Assembly: GCA_029245955.1 (NCBI GenBank) | Contig: JAQWOH010000071.1 | Coordinates: forward strand, 40,595-104,594 | DNA from: Fuerstiella sp. | GTDB lineage: Bacteria; Planctomycetota; Planctomycetia; Planctomycetales; Planctomycetaceae | Direction: 5' to 3' | DNA length: 64,000 nucleotides | Shown: positions 19,214 through 28,657 of the stretch, one piece after another | Numbering within the stretch: the stretch's first letter is position 1 | Layout: every line of letters begins with the position of its first letter | The notes under the pieces: generated by a model | The model's input: the letters and a program-made list of their open reading frames with translations, nothing else | The model's database searches: none | Told to the model about the DNA's origin: nothing | Program-made: the position numbers and the translations under genes

Positions 19214-19291
19214 ATCCGTCGGAAAGTGATCCGCTGCGTGACGTGTCAGAACCCGATCGACTTGCCGGTGTCCAGATGCTTTGTTGTCTGT

Positions 19292-20503
19292 TCAATCGCC
19301 GACACCATCCGCGTCCGAGTCACGGACTCCTGAAAGAGCGTTCCTAGTCACGGCCTGCCAGGCGATCTTGCGAAAAATGCGGTCCAGATCGTCGCTCGGA
19401 AAGTCGCCCGTATCACGGAAGTTAACTTTTTCCTGGATCAATTCGGGAGAACGACCATAAATCGTGGAATAAAAGACGTAACCTTCAAGCCGCTCAAAAC
19501 CAGGGCCGAGATGCCCGAGTTGATCGCGCCAAAGTGACCGCTCTTTCTTACCGATGATCCTGTTAATTCCTTCGATGCCCGGCAATTCGCCGCGCAGGTA
19601 GTGTTTTGCCGCCAGGACCATGGCGTCTGACGTCGGCATAATGAAGACCTTGTCCGGGTAGTTTTTTCGAAGGGTGTTCACCAGGCTCATATAACCTGCG
19701 GTTCGCTCTTTCCCCATCCGTTCGAAGATGGCCTCGGTGAAGAAGTCTTCAGACTTCGGGACTTCTTCCAGCTGATACAACTGCGGCCATGCATCGGACA
19801 GATAGAACTTCATGTGCGGGTTGTACTTCAGGCAGAAGTCGATCCAGCAGGAATAGAATTCCGGACGGTCCTGGAAGTATGGTCCCCACATCATGGCGTC
19901 CCATTTCGCGTTGGCGATCGAGGACAGAAGTTTCGGCTGTGGTTTTCCTTCGAATTGAAAGATCCCGTTTTCCTGTTCCCATTTGTAGCGAGTGCTGCCG
20001 GTAATGCCTCCGCCCGTGTGAGTATACAGGGGCTGTGTGAATCCGGAAGCCTTGCAGATGAGCGGAAAAGTCTTGAATCCGGGGGCCATGAAACTGTGGC
20101 CTGTGCCGACGATTCGCAGAGTGCCATTTTCCTGTTCTTCGAAAGAGACTACCGCGTTCTCTCTGCCAACCTGCCGGGCGTAGATTTCTCTGATCTGGGC
20201 GGGCGATTTGCGAGACACCGAATGCTCCGGAAAACTGTCTGCTTCCCAGCCTTTGTCGATAGAGAATTCACGCGGGGCTCCCCGCTGTGCCGGCACGCGG
20301 CGTGCCTGAAAAGTTTTGCGAAACGCATCCGCTTCGGACGTCGTCAGCCGACCGTCGTTATTCACGTCTGCCTGAGGGAACTGCTTGAGCAATCTCTGCA
20401 ACTGCTGTTTGGTGGGTGGCGCGCTGAACGCCAGCCCGATTGTTGCTGACAACACAAGAAAGATTCGCAGGAATCGATTTGCTTTGTAAACAGGCATCGC
20501 CAT
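19292..20503 (-). CDS. Exported SGNH-hydrolase-like protein with EF hand
   Basis: The 403-residue product has a signal peptide (to about residue 27) and one EF-hand loop, DVNNDGRLTTSE at 46-57. The body opens with a GTGHSFM segment that looks like the block I serine of SGNH/GDSL-type enzymes, and near the C-terminus DQLGHLGPGF could provide the D-x-x-H pair; these are readings by eye. The protein ends in DSDADGVGD, another calcium-binding-like acidic run. It lies 97 bases downstream of the CAPTR sulfatase on the same strand and is probably co-transcribed, so a role in removing acetyl or other esters from a sulfated glycan is a reasonable guess, not shown. Confidence 0.65.
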   Translation of the reverse strand: MAMPVYKANRFLRIFLVLSATIGLAFSAPPTKQQLQRLLKQFPQADVNNDGRLTTSEADAFRKTFQARRVPAQRGAPREFSIDKGWEADSFPEHSVSRKSPAQIREIYARQVGRENAVVSFEEQENGTLRIVGTGHSFMAPGFKTFPLICKASGFTQPLYTHTGGGITGSTRYKWEQENGIFQFEGKPQPKLLSSIANAKWDAMMWGPYFQDRPEFYSCWIDFCLKYNPHMKFYLSDAWPQLYQLEEVPKSEDFFTEAIFERMGKERTAGYMSLVNTLRKNYPDKVFIMPTSDAMVLAAKHYLRGELPGIEGINRIIGKKERSLWRDQLGHLGPGFERLEGYVFYSTIYGRSPELIQEKVNFRDTGDFPSDDLDRIFRKIAWQAVTRNALSGVRDSDADGVGD

Positions 20504-20600
20504 CAGGTCACTTTCTTAAAAACGGGTCACTCATGAAATACGTTTCGCTCCGTGTCTTCAGTGTCCGGATACTTATCTTCGCTGTGATGTGGAACCCGAT

Positions 20601-22373
20601 TCATTTGCGGGTCAGAATCACCTGGTGCGGTCCCTGGGTCTGGCCGTCAAAGACGACGTCGACGGCCAGTTTAATCCTGCCGGCGGGAAGACTGATATCG
20701 ATGGTGTGACCGCGCATCCGGCCCGCAGCGATGTCTAATTGTTTCGTCCGAGACCCGGCGATAATGGTGGCCTTTCCGGCGGGATGGTCTGACGAAAAGG
20801 CGACCTCCAGTTCGTAGTGTCCCGCCTGTGGAGCTTCCAGCAGCCAGAATCCATTGGAATTGCCGGCCCAGGGTTTCCCCTGGGCGTGTCGCCAGTCCTG
20901 ACGCGTCAATACGCTGCGCCGTTCGTGTTCAGTGCCGATCACGATTCGAGGTGGAGCATAGTTGTCCGGTCGAGTTGAACTGACGTCCTGAAACCATGAC
21001 TCGTAACCATTCTTCAGTCGCTGAAAGACTTCGGGGTGTTTGCTGGCAACATCATGCTGCTGACGCGGGTCTTTGTTCAGGTTGTAAAGCTGTAAGTTCG
21101 GTTCGCCGGAAAAACTTTCTTTGCCAAAACCGGTGGGGTGGACAAGTTTCCAAGGGTGTTCATGGATGGTGAAGTGGTGATACTTTTGTGGTTCGTTGCC
21201 GCGATGTGTCTGCAACACAATCTGCCGCGTGGGCCAGTCTGCGTGGTTGTCGGTTAACAGCGGCAGAAAACTGCGTCCGTCCAGCTTGTGTCCGGCCGGG
21301 ACTTTGACGTCGCAGGCATCGAGGATTGTGGGCAACAGATCGATGTGGGCACACAACGCGTCTGAGGTCCTGCGTGCCGGCACCTTGGCGGGCCAGTGGA
21401 ACAACAATGGCGAGCGAATGCCGCCGTCGTCCACATGGCTCTTCATGCCTCGCATGTTGCCGACGAAGCGCATCGAATTCGGCCCGTTGTCGTTCAGGTA
21501 GACGACGATGGTGTTTTCACGAATGCCGAGTGTCTCGAGCTTGTTGAACAGTCGGCCCACATTCTCATCGATATTAGTGATCATTGCCGCAATGCGAGCC
21601 AGCTTGTCGCTTTCGGCCTTGAGCCGCTGTGGCCTGAGTTTACTGACCAGGATCGGCGTGAAGTCGACTTTACGGTATTCGTTATACAATTCCTGTGGCA
21701 CATCATGAAACGGACCGTGCGGGGCATTAGTGGCAATGTAGCTGAAGAAACGGTCGCCGTTCATCGCACTGTTGGCGATGAATTCCATAGCTGCGTCGAA
21801 ATAGATATCTGTACAGTAACCCTTCATCGGTACTTCCTTGCCGTTCCTGATGAGGGTTGGGTCGGTGTATTTTCCTTCAGCGCCAAGTGGGTCAGAGGGC
21901 TGACCGATGCCGCCTCCGCGATGAATCAGGCTGTCCTGGAATCCCTGATCCATTGCACGCAGTGGATAGTTGTCGCCCATGTGCCACTTGCCGTAGATTC
22001 CGGTCCGGTAGCCGGCATCACGCAGGAATTCGGCCATTGTTACTTCGTCAGTGTCCATCATTGCTCGACCAACGTATGTGTCGATGCATCGAGTGCGGTA
22101 GTTGTATCGCCCCGTCATCAGGCTTGCCCGTGTCGGTGCACATACCGGACTGACGTAGAACTTGCTTAAATAGCCGCTGAGCTGATGCATTGCATCCAGT
22201 TCGGGAGTCCGTATCACATCGTTGCCGATGAAACCATAGTCGCCGCCTCCCTGATCGTCACTCATGATTACGATGACGTTGGGGCGTTCAGTCGCGTCGG
22301 CGCTCGAGAGAGAAGCTGTGAACAGACATGCGACGGGAAAGGTGATTATCGTGCAGATGCTGAGTGGTTTCAT
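20601..22373 (-). CDS. Arylsulfatase-type sulfatase (CAPTR) with C-terminal beta domain
   Basis: The 590-residue product has a signal peptide (MKPLSICTIITFPVACLFTASLSSA), metal site PNVIVIMSDDQGGGD, and the active-site cysteine C78 in CAPTR, which matches the classic C-x-[P/A]-x-R signature. GIYGKWHMGD near 124-133 and YLNDNGPNSMRF near 290-301 complete the site. About 130 residues follow the catalytic domain and look like a beta-sandwich (HYELEVAFSSDHPAGKATI), an extension found on many planctomycete arylsulfatases and possibly carbohydrate-binding. It is transcribed divergently from the DUF1549 gene and is followed by the SGNH-like EF-hand gene. Confidence 0.93.
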   Translation of the reverse strand: MKPLSICTIITFPVACLFTASLSSADATERPNVIVIMSDDQGGGDYGFIGNDVIRTPELDAMHQLSGYLSKFYVSPVCAPTRASLMTGRYNYRTRCIDTYVGRAMMDTDEVTMAEFLRDAGYRTGIYGKWHMGDNYPLRAMDQGFQDSLIHRGGGIGQPSDPLGAEGKYTDPTLIRNGKEVPMKGYCTDIYFDAAMEFIANSAMNGDRFFSYIATNAPHGPFHDVPQELYNEYRKVDFTPILVSKLRPQRLKAESDKLARIAAMITNIDENVGRLFNKLETLGIRENTIVVYLNDNGPNSMRFVGNMRGMKSHVDDGGIRSPLLFHWPAKVPARRTSDALCAHIDLLPTILDACDVKVPAGHKLDGRSFLPLLTDNHADWPTRQIVLQTHRGNEPQKYHHFTIHEHPWKLVHPTGFGKESFSGEPNLQLYNLNKDPRQQHDVASKHPEVFQRLKNGYESWFQDVSSTRPDNYAPPRIVIGTEHERRSVLTRQDWRHAQGKPWAGNSNGFWLLEAPQAGHYELEVAFSSDHPAGKATIIAGSRTKQLDIAAGRMRGHTIDISLPAGRIKLAVDVVFDGQTQGPHQVILTRK

Positions 22374-22608
22374 GGTGTTCGGACCGCAGGTCTGTGCTCT
22401 GGAAATGCTCGTGAGTGAAAATCAGGCCTGGTTCAGACGGACGTGGTTCACAATGCGTCAGCACCTTATTGTACAGGCCCCCGTTATTTAAAGAAGTAAG
22501 TGATCCCGCCCCACAACGTGTAGTATTTGATCAAACCTTGAATGAGCAGGAGCGAGTGTTTAGCCTATTAGAGGTTCTGACCCTCTACGCCCTGCCCTGC
22601 CAGGCTCA

Positions 22609-24315
22609 ATGCAATCCACGATTCATCTCAACAAAACAGCGATGTGCCGATCTAAGGTGGTGTTGGCCATCTGTGTGGTTGCTGCAAATTCGTTCCCCGT
22701 GTCCAGCGTTGGCGCAGCAGAAGGCGAGCTGCATGATCGTGTTGATAAGTTGATTGATGCCCGTGCCACGGATCTGACATTTGCGGAGAATGCCGCTGAT
22801 GTCGACTTCCTGAGACGTGTATACCTTGATCTGGCCGGAAGAATCCCGTCGGCTGATGAAGCCCGTCAGTTTCGGTCAGACACGACACCGGTGAAACGAA
22901 CGGCGTTGATTGATGCTCTGCTGGCCGGGCCTGACTATCCGCGACGAATGCAGGAATTGTTTCATGTGACCCTGATGGAACGTCGTGGTGATCACGAAGA
23001 ATGGACCGGGTTTCTGCGGACAGCCTTTGAACAGAATCTGCCATGGCATCAGGTTGCTGCCGCAATCCTGAAACCTGACGCAGATCATGAAGACCTTCGC
23101 GGAGCTGCTTTCTTTCAAACTCAGCGACTGGTCAAGGAGGGAGCGATGGCTCCAATCGATGTGCCCGGGCTCACGCGCGATGTCGGTCGTCTGTTTGCCG
23201 GAGTCGATCTGCAGTGTGCTCAATGCCACGACCATCTGACCGTTAGTGATTATTCGCAGCAGGATTTCCAGGGTCTGCACATGGTGTTTGAGAATGTGGA
23301 CATTCGCCGGGACGTCAAGTTTCCGGCGATTGGCGAGAAGCTGATGACGGAGCAGAAGGAATTTTCCTCGGTTTTCGAACACGTGAAATTGAAGACCAGC
23401 CCGGTTGTGCCGGGTGGTGGCGAATTTGAAATTGCTGCGTTCGAAAAAGAGCAGCAATACATCGAACTGCCGGACCGTAAGAAGAGGACGACAGGGGTTC
23501 CGCGATTCAGTCCGCTAAGTGAGTTGAGTTCGGGACTGGCGTCCCCAGATAACAAATTGTTCTGCCGTAACATCGTCAATCGTCTGTGGTTCATGATGAT
23601 GGGGCGAGGTCTGGTGGAGCCGCTGGACCTGCATCATACGGACAACCCGGCCACGCACCCGGAGCTGCTCGACCTGCTCAGCCAGGAATTTGCAAGGCAC
23701 GACTTCAATATCCGCTGGCTGCTGCGCGAGCTGGCACTTACAAAGACGTATCAACGTTCCAGCGCCCTGCCGGATGGTGCAGCCGAGCCACCACGGACCT
23801 CGTATGCCGTGTCGCTGGAGAAACGCATTTCTGCAGAGCAGTTGTTCTGGAGTGTGGGCATTGCCTGCGGCGAATTCGAGGCCGTTCAGCTTGAAATACA
23901 GTCGACAGTGGACGCAACTGCAGGCCCACGAACCGCAGAACAACTGGTGAAGGAATCTGAGACGCTCGCGGCATTGCAGAAACAATTGGCGTCCACGTTT
24001 GGTAATCCCCCCAAGGAACCGGAAGTTGATTTCACCCCAACGGTGGCCGGGGCACTGTTTCTGATGCATTCGGATGATGTTCGCAGGCTGCTGAATCCCA
24101 GGCCCGGTAATCTGGTTCACCGTCTCAGTGGGCTGGAATCCGACGAAGAAGTTATTAACGAACTGTTTCTATGCGTGCTCTCACGAAACCCGAGCCTGGC
24201 GGAAAAAGCAGACGTGCTGAAATATCTGCAGTCCAGCGACGTTCGAAGAATTGACTGTCTGGCCAATCTGACCTGGGCTGTGCTGACATCCACTGAATTT
24301 ATGGTAAATCACTGA
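22609..24315 (+). CDS. DUF1549/DUF1553 exported protein with CxxCH motif (second copy)
   Basis: The 568-residue product is a shorter version of the 1335-4274 protein without the lectin-like middle. A signal peptide follows M12 (MCRSKVVLAICVVAANSFP), so ATG 22642 is an alternative start. DUF1549 contains DFLRRVYLDLAGRIPSADE and a CAQCH motif at 203-207; DUF1553 contains NRLWFMMMGRGLVEPLD. It is followed by a DUF1501 gene after 222 bases, the normal arrangement. Function is unknown beyond the association with exported polysaccharide-related genes. Confidence 0.9.
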   Translation: MQSTIHLNKTAMCRSKVVLAICVVAANSFPVSSVGAAEGELHDRVDKLIDARATDLTFAENAADVDFLRRVYLDLAGRIPSADEARQFRSDTTPVKRTALIDALLAGPDYPRRMQELFHVTLMERRGDHEEWTGFLRTAFEQNLPWHQVAAAILKPDADHEDLRGAAFFQTQRLVKEGAMAPIDVPGLTRDVGRLFAGVDLQCAQCHDHLTVSDYSQQDFQGLHMVFENVDIRRDVKFPAIGEKLMTEQKEFSSVFEHVKLKTSPVVPGGGEFEIAAFEKEQQYIELPDRKKRTTGVPRFSPLSELSSGLASPDNKLFCRNIVNRLWFMMMGRGLVEPLDLHHTDNPATHPELLDLLSQEFARHDFNIRWLLRELALTKTYQRSSALPDGAAEPPRTSYAVSLEKRISAEQLFWSVGIACGEFEAVQLEIQSTVDATAGPRTAEQLVKESETLAALQKQLASTFGNPPKEPEVDFTPTVAGALFLMHSDDVRRLLNPRPGNLVHRLSGLESDEEVINELFLCVLSRNPSLAEKADVLKYLQSSDVRRIDCLANLTWAVLTSTEFMVNH

Positions 24316-24537
24316 GGTCGATGATGTAGATGCATGATAGTGAATATGGTTCTGTTCCATGGCAGAGGTTGTCCGCGTTCGGTTAGGTACATCGCATCGC
24401 ATCGCTGCAGCAAGTCGTTTCACATCCTTTGATAACCCGATGCGTAAGGGGGGGCTTTGGAGGTTCTTCTTTTACAGTACTTCGCTTACGCTTAAGGTTT
24501 CCGGATGTCGTGCGAAAGTAGTTTTGAAGCTGTTCCT

Positions 24538-25830
24538 ATGAAATCGCCAGCCTGCAATATCAGTCAGCACAACGTTTCCCGGCGCAGAATTCTGGGGACG
24601 ACGGCCGGCGCTGCGTCCGGCCTTGGACTGGGAGCACTTGGTGGACTGGTGCAGCCGGCCATCGGCGAAGAACTAAAGAAACAGGAAAAACAGGTTCTGT
24701 TGCTGTGGCTGGATGGCGGAATGAGTCAGCTGGAAAGCTGGGACCCGAAACCCAACACGCAGTTTGGCGGTCCGTATCGTTCCATCCCCACTTCGCTCCC
24801 CGGCGTTCATATCAGCGAACTGATGCCCCGCACGGCCGCCATGATGCATCATCTGGCTGTTGTCCGGTCGATGGAAACCGTCGACAATAGTCATTCGTCC
24901 GGAGTGCCCCGCATGTTGCGAGGGGATCCAACGAACCGCGGTGTGGTGTATCCATTCTGGGGGTCTGCTGTCGCAAAACTGATGGGGGCGACGGCCAGCG
25001 GTCTGCCACCGTATGTTTGGGTGAAACCCGGTAATGGAGGTTTTATTTCCAAATACGCCGGTTTTCTGGGGGCGAAGTATGGTGCTCTGGCGCTGGGCGA
25101 CGGTAAACCGCCAACGAATCTGGTACGGCCGGATGATCTTGCTGAACGCGATGCGAAAGAACGTCGAAAATTACAGCAGTTATTCAATCAGAGATACGCT
25201 GTCGGTCGCCGTAAGCAATGGAACGAGGCGAACAGTTATGTCTACGATGTTGCCGATACATTGATGAAACATACCCGCTTGTTTGATGAGTCATTACTGC
25301 CGGGCAAAGATCGGGAACGTTACGGAAGACATGATTTCGGTCGTCACACGCTGCTGGCTCGCAATCTGCTTGAATCCGGAGTCCGCTTTGTGCAGGTGAC
25401 GTCTTACGGCTGGGATACTCACGGCGATAACTTCAATGCTCACTCCAGCCGGGTACCCAAAGTGGATCAAACGTTCGCTGCTCTGCTGCAGGATCTGATC
25501 GATCGCAGTATGATGGACAATGTGCTGGTGGTGATGATGGCCGAGTTCGGACGCACACCTCGAATCAACGGTTCCGTGGGCCGAGATCACTGGCCCAACG
25601 CATGGTCGATGGCGATGACGGGTTCTGGAATTCGAACAGGGCAGGTGCTCGGCGAAACGTCGCCGGACGGCACGGAGGTTACCTCCCATCCGCTGGACAT
25701 CGGCCACATGTTCCACACCTGGTACACCGCTCTTGGTCTGGAATCGCAGCACGCGGAATTCGTCAACGACGGCCAGCCACTTCCCATCGCGAACGACGAA
25801 ATGGCACCCGTGAAGGAATTGTTGTCATGA
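24538..25830 (+). CDS. DUF1501 protein with Tat signal (second copy)
   Basis: I start it at ATG 24538, since the Tat motif SRRRILGTTAG then falls at residues 15-25 of a 430-residue protein; an upstream in-frame start at 24505 would add 11 residues. DUF1501 features include VLLLWLDGGMSQLESWDPKP, TSYGWDTHGDN, and MMAEFGRTPRING followed by GRDHWPNAWS, giving the Asp/His pattern of the alkaline-phosphatase-like fold. Its stop codon overlaps the start of the WD40 gene as ATGA, so the two proteins are translationally coupled. It pairs with the DUF1549/DUF1553 gene upstream. Confidence 0.9.
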   Translation: MKSPACNISQHNVSRRRILGTTAGAASGLGLGALGGLVQPAIGEELKKQEKQVLLLWLDGGMSQLESWDPKPNTQFGGPYRSIPTSLPGVHISELMPRTAAMMHHLAVVRSMETVDNSHSSGVPRMLRGDPTNRGVVYPFWGSAVAKLMGATASGLPPYVWVKPGNGGFISKYAGFLGAKYGALALGDGKPPTNLVRPDDLAERDAKERRKLQQLFNQRYAVGRRKQWNEANSYVYDVADTLMKHTRLFDESLLPGKDRERYGRHDFGRHTLLARNLLESGVRFVQVTSYGWDTHGDNFNAHSSRVPKVDQTFAALLQDLIDRSMMDNVLVVMMAEFGRTPRINGSVGRDHWPNAWSMAMTGSGIRTGQVLGETSPDGTEVTSHPLDIGHMFHTWYTALGLESQHAEFVNDGQPLPIANDEMAPVKELLS

Positions 25831-26927
25831 TGGCCCCCAGAGCCGAAGAGAAGGCTGCTGCACCAGCGATCGAAGTTCGCGAAGTCCGGAAGATCGAAAC
25901 GGATCGGCAGGTCTGCCTGATCAGATACAGTCCCGATGGTAACGTACTATTCGGCGGCGGCTACGATTCGCAGATTCGTCGCTGGGACCTGACAGCGGAC
26001 GAGCCGGTACTCATGGAACCCCTGACCGGACATCACGGGTGGGTACAGTCGATGGCGTTTCTGCCCGACGGGGAAACTCTTGTGTCGGTGGACTCGTGGG
26101 GGCAGCTGTGTGCGTGGTCCGTTCACGACTCCGTTCCTGATCTGAAATGGCACGTGGAACGGGCACACGATGGCTGGATTCACGATCTGGCAGTCAGCCG
26201 GGACGGATCTGTTCTGGCTACCGTCGGACGCGATCGCTATGTGCGACTCTGGTCGGCCGGCGATGGGGCACTGATCAGACAGCTGCACCGGCACGAACAC
26301 GAACCCTTCTGCGTGGCCATCCATCCGGACAATCAGTCCGTTGTCAGTGCAGACCTGTTCGGTACGCTGCGGCACTGGTCCGTGGATTCTGCCGAGACTG
26401 TTCGAGAGCTGTCCCTGGAAAAGATGCACTACTACGAACGCATCCAGGACGTAAGAGGTGTCTTCGTTCTACAGTTCGATGACACTGGAGAGGCTTTGAT
26501 CTGTGCCGGAGGCCAGCCGACTAACACCGGAAATCACCAGGGCATTCCGACCATCCATCAGATTGACTGGGAGTCGTTCACAGCTAGCCGATCGCATTCG
26601 TTCGGAGTCACGACCGATGGATTCGTGTTTGATCTGATCCGGCACCCCGCTGGATATTTTTTCGCCGTGACCAGCGGCAATCCTGGTGCCGGGCAGTTAC
26701 TGTTGATTGATCCGACCCACGACGAGCCGTTGTTCAAATACACAAAAATGTCCAACTGTCACAGCGTGACTCTGCACCCTGACGGTAAGACGCTGGTCGT
26801 GTCTGCGACTAATCGAAACAGTCAGGGCAACGGAGCCGTACGTGACAAGGAAGGGAAATACCTTGGCAACAGTTCACCGCTGCACGTCTTTGAGATCTTA
26901 CAGCCCGCCGAATCCAGGTCCGGGTGA
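25827..26927 (+). CDS. WD40-repeat protein coupled to DUF1501
   Basis: The start is ATG 25827, which overlaps the DUF1501 stop by 4 bases (ATGA); the frame is open upstream but that part is antisense-like shadow of DUF1501. The 366-residue product is a beta-propeller of about six WD40-like blades, with clear blade ends such as QIRRWDLT, QLCAWSV, YVRLWSAGDG and TLRHWSVD. There is no signal peptide, so it is either cytoplasmic or leaves by another path. WD40 proteins commonly follow DUF1549-DUF1501 pairs in planctomycetes, where they may act as a scaffold; the role is unknown. Confidence 0.88.
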   Translation: MMAPRAEEKAAAPAIEVREVRKIETDRQVCLIRYSPDGNVLFGGGYDSQIRRWDLTADEPVLMEPLTGHHGWVQSMAFLPDGETLVSVDSWGQLCAWSVHDSVPDLKWHVERAHDGWIHDLAVSRDGSVLATVGRDRYVRLWSAGDGALIRQLHRHEHEPFCVAIHPDNQSVVSADLFGTLRHWSVDSAETVRELSLEKMHYYERIQDVRGVFVLQFDDTGEALICAGGQPTNTGNHQGIPTIHQIDWESFTASRSHSFGVTTDGFVFDLIRHPAGYFFAVTSGNPGAGQLLLIDPTHDEPLFKYTKMSNCHSVTLHPDGKTLVVSATNRNSQGNGAVRDKEGKYLGNSSPLHVFEILQPAESRSG

Positions 26928-27892
26928 CGTTCGCAGGGTTCGTGAAATCTGCTTATTTTGAACTCCGAACGGTCTCTAATAAATCGGCCAGCAGCATTCC
27001 GGGAATGCGTCGTCTCCGAAGCTCCGCTTCTGCATCCATGCGGCCGAAGGTCAGGGATTGGACGGGCTGTGAGAACACATTTGGCGTCGGATAGTGAGTG
27101 ATTGGGACGTTGGTCCTGGTGCGGCGGTGCGTGGCAAAGCTGGAGCTTCGCATATGGACGCTGCCAGACAGGAGCTTCGGGGCGACGTCAAAAAACGCAT
27201 CTGAAGTTTCTTGCCGTCAGGGGTTCCATAGACGTCCGGTGGCAGTCCCTCGTGGCGTATCGGGCGATACCTCTTCTATTCACCGTCTGTCCTGTGAGCA
27301 TCCGTTTGAGAAAAGGCAGGCGGTGGTTGAGACTGCCTCTATTGGGACCGTTGAGTCATGAGTGCTTAAATCAGATCGCATTCAGCCTGCCGAATTTTGC
27401 GTTGATGTGCTGCACCTGTAATAGTTGTAGATCCGGTATAGTGACTCACTGTCGCAGATTGACCAGGTTTACATTTCGTTACTGCCGAGCGAGTCGGATT
27501 AACCTGCCTGAAACAGAAACAGGTTTCCCGTTCGTTGCAACGCACGGAGAGTGCTGATCGGACAAGATAATCTATGTCTGACGGCAATTATGTCGCGGGG
27601 CTTGTATTGCGATTTCTGCATGTTACTGTGAAATGCTCGTAAGCGCGTAATGGGGATCGTTATGCGATGACCCAACGAAGTTCGGCGTGCCAGATTCTGT
27701 GTGTCCGCCTCAATGATTAGAGCTGCAGACGTGGGTTACATGTGTGAAATCGTTGAAAAGAACCAACGTCGGTTTGAGGGCGTGTTCGACATCAGATTTC
27801 CGCGGATGATTTCTGTTTTCTGCTGCATTAACTTTGAGGTGCATGCAGTCACGCATGACACCATGTTCTAAACATCCTGAAGGAATGAACAA
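26928..27892. other. 965-base intergenic region, possible repeat remnants
   Basis: No gene recognised. A minus-strand frame at 26953-27153 ends in a protein-like stretch (RIPGMLLADLLETV) but lacks a start or family. Around 27125-27185 the plus strand has two GGAGCTTCG-containing blocks 35 bases apart, which could be an interspersed-repeat remnant. The right end contains the leader of the EAAAK lipoprotein gene. Confidence 0.35.
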
Positions 27893-28405
27893 ATGAAACG
27901 ATTACTCTACATCCTGCTGCCGTGTATGTTGCTGTTGATTTCGGTTGGCTGTGAAGGGGAAACGACAGTCCATGGCCCGGCGGCGGGGTCGGCGGGCGAC
28001 CCAACAAAGGGAATGGACAATTTGAGCTCCGGAATGAGCCCGGGTATTCCCGAAGGTGAACCCGCTGCTACGGAAGAAGCTGCTACGGAAGAAGCTGCTA
28101 CGGAAGAAGCTGCTACGGAAGAAGCTGCTACGGAAGAAGCTGCTGCGAAAGAAGCCGCTGCGAAAGAAGCTGCTGCGAAAGAAGCTGCTACGGAAGAAGC
28201 TGCTGCGAAAGAAGCCGCTGCGAAAGAAGCTGCTGCGAAAGAAGCTGCTGCGAAAGAAGCCGCTGCGAAAGAAGCCGCTGCGAAAGAAGCCGCTGCGAAA
28301 GAAGCCGCTGCGAAAGAAGCTGCTGCGAAAGAAGCTGCTGCGAAAGAAGCCGCTGCGAAAGAAGCCGCTGCGAAAGAAGCTGCTGCGAAAGAAGCTGCAG
28401 AGTGA
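27893..28405 (+). CDS. Lipoprotein-like protein made of tandem EAAAK/EAATE repeats
   Basis: The 170-residue product has an N-terminal hydrophobic signal ending LLLISVGC, a lipobox-like site (C20; the -3 residue is Ser, which is atypical). A 36-residue linker rich in Gly/Pro/Ser follows. From residue 58 to the end the protein consists only of the pentapeptide AATEE or AAAKE repeated 22 times, then AAE. EAAAK repeats form rigid, salt-bridged single alpha helices, so the mature protein would be a membrane-tethered rod of about 110 residues, roughly 16-17 nm at 1.5 angstrom per residue (calculated). GGAATGA lies a few bases before the ATG. No neighbour explains the role; structural spacer, envelope tether, or a low-complexity decoy are all possible. 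Confidence 0.8.
   Translation: MKRLLYILLPCMLLLISVGCEGETTVHGPAAGSAGDPTKGMDNLSSGMSPGIPEGEPAATEEAATEEAATEEAATEEAATEEAAAKEAAAKEAAAKEAATEEAAAKEAAAKEAAAKEAAAKEAAAKEAAAKEAAAKEAAAKEAAAKEAAAKEAAAKEAAAKEAAAKEAAE
28064..28393 (+). repeat. 22 tandem copies of a 15-bp coding repeat
   Basis: Unit GCTGCTACGGAAGAA appears five times, then GCTGCGAAAGAA-type units three times, one more ACGGAA unit, and 13 further GCGAAA units. Between units only the first or second alanine codon varies (GCT or GCC). Two unit types in blocks and near-identical DNA point to recent expansion by slippage or unequal recombination. The unit contains no stop in any frame, which creates long false reading frames on both strands. Confidence 0.95.
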
Positions 28406-28657
28406 TCTCTGCTGTGCACGGAGTTTGGGTTGCTTGAGCACCGCGGGGACATACTTTATCAGCCCTGTGCCGGTTCGTTTGTTTTTTGCAGCTGGCCTTG
28501 GTGGCTGACATTTTGTCCCCGGCATGGAGCTGTTGCGCAGGTTGGAAAACGTATCAGACCGCACAGTCGAACACTGTCAGGCCGTACGTGGCTGTGTTTC
28601 CGGGTAGCCTGTCTTAGAAATGTTAGACGATCTTTGCTGACTCCGTTGTTTGGCGGC
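28406..28657. other. Intergenic spacer between convergent genes
   Basis: About 250 bases between the EAAAK gene and the convergent TIM-barrel gene. No gene or clear terminator hairpin was recognised. Confidence 0.4.

Noticed and set aside
21396..22169. 257-residue plus-strand open frame
   Set aside because: Antisense to the active-site half of the CAPTR sulfatase; no family features.
28064..28393. Possible CRISPR array
   Set aside because: Contiguous 15-bp coding units without spacers.
27902..28564. Long minus-strand and third-frame open reading frames (Arg/Phe/Ser-rich and Leu/Arg/Lys-rich repeats) over the EAAAK gene
   Set aside because: The 15-bp unit has no stop in any frame, so all frames stay open; only the plus-strand frame has a signal peptide and sensible start.
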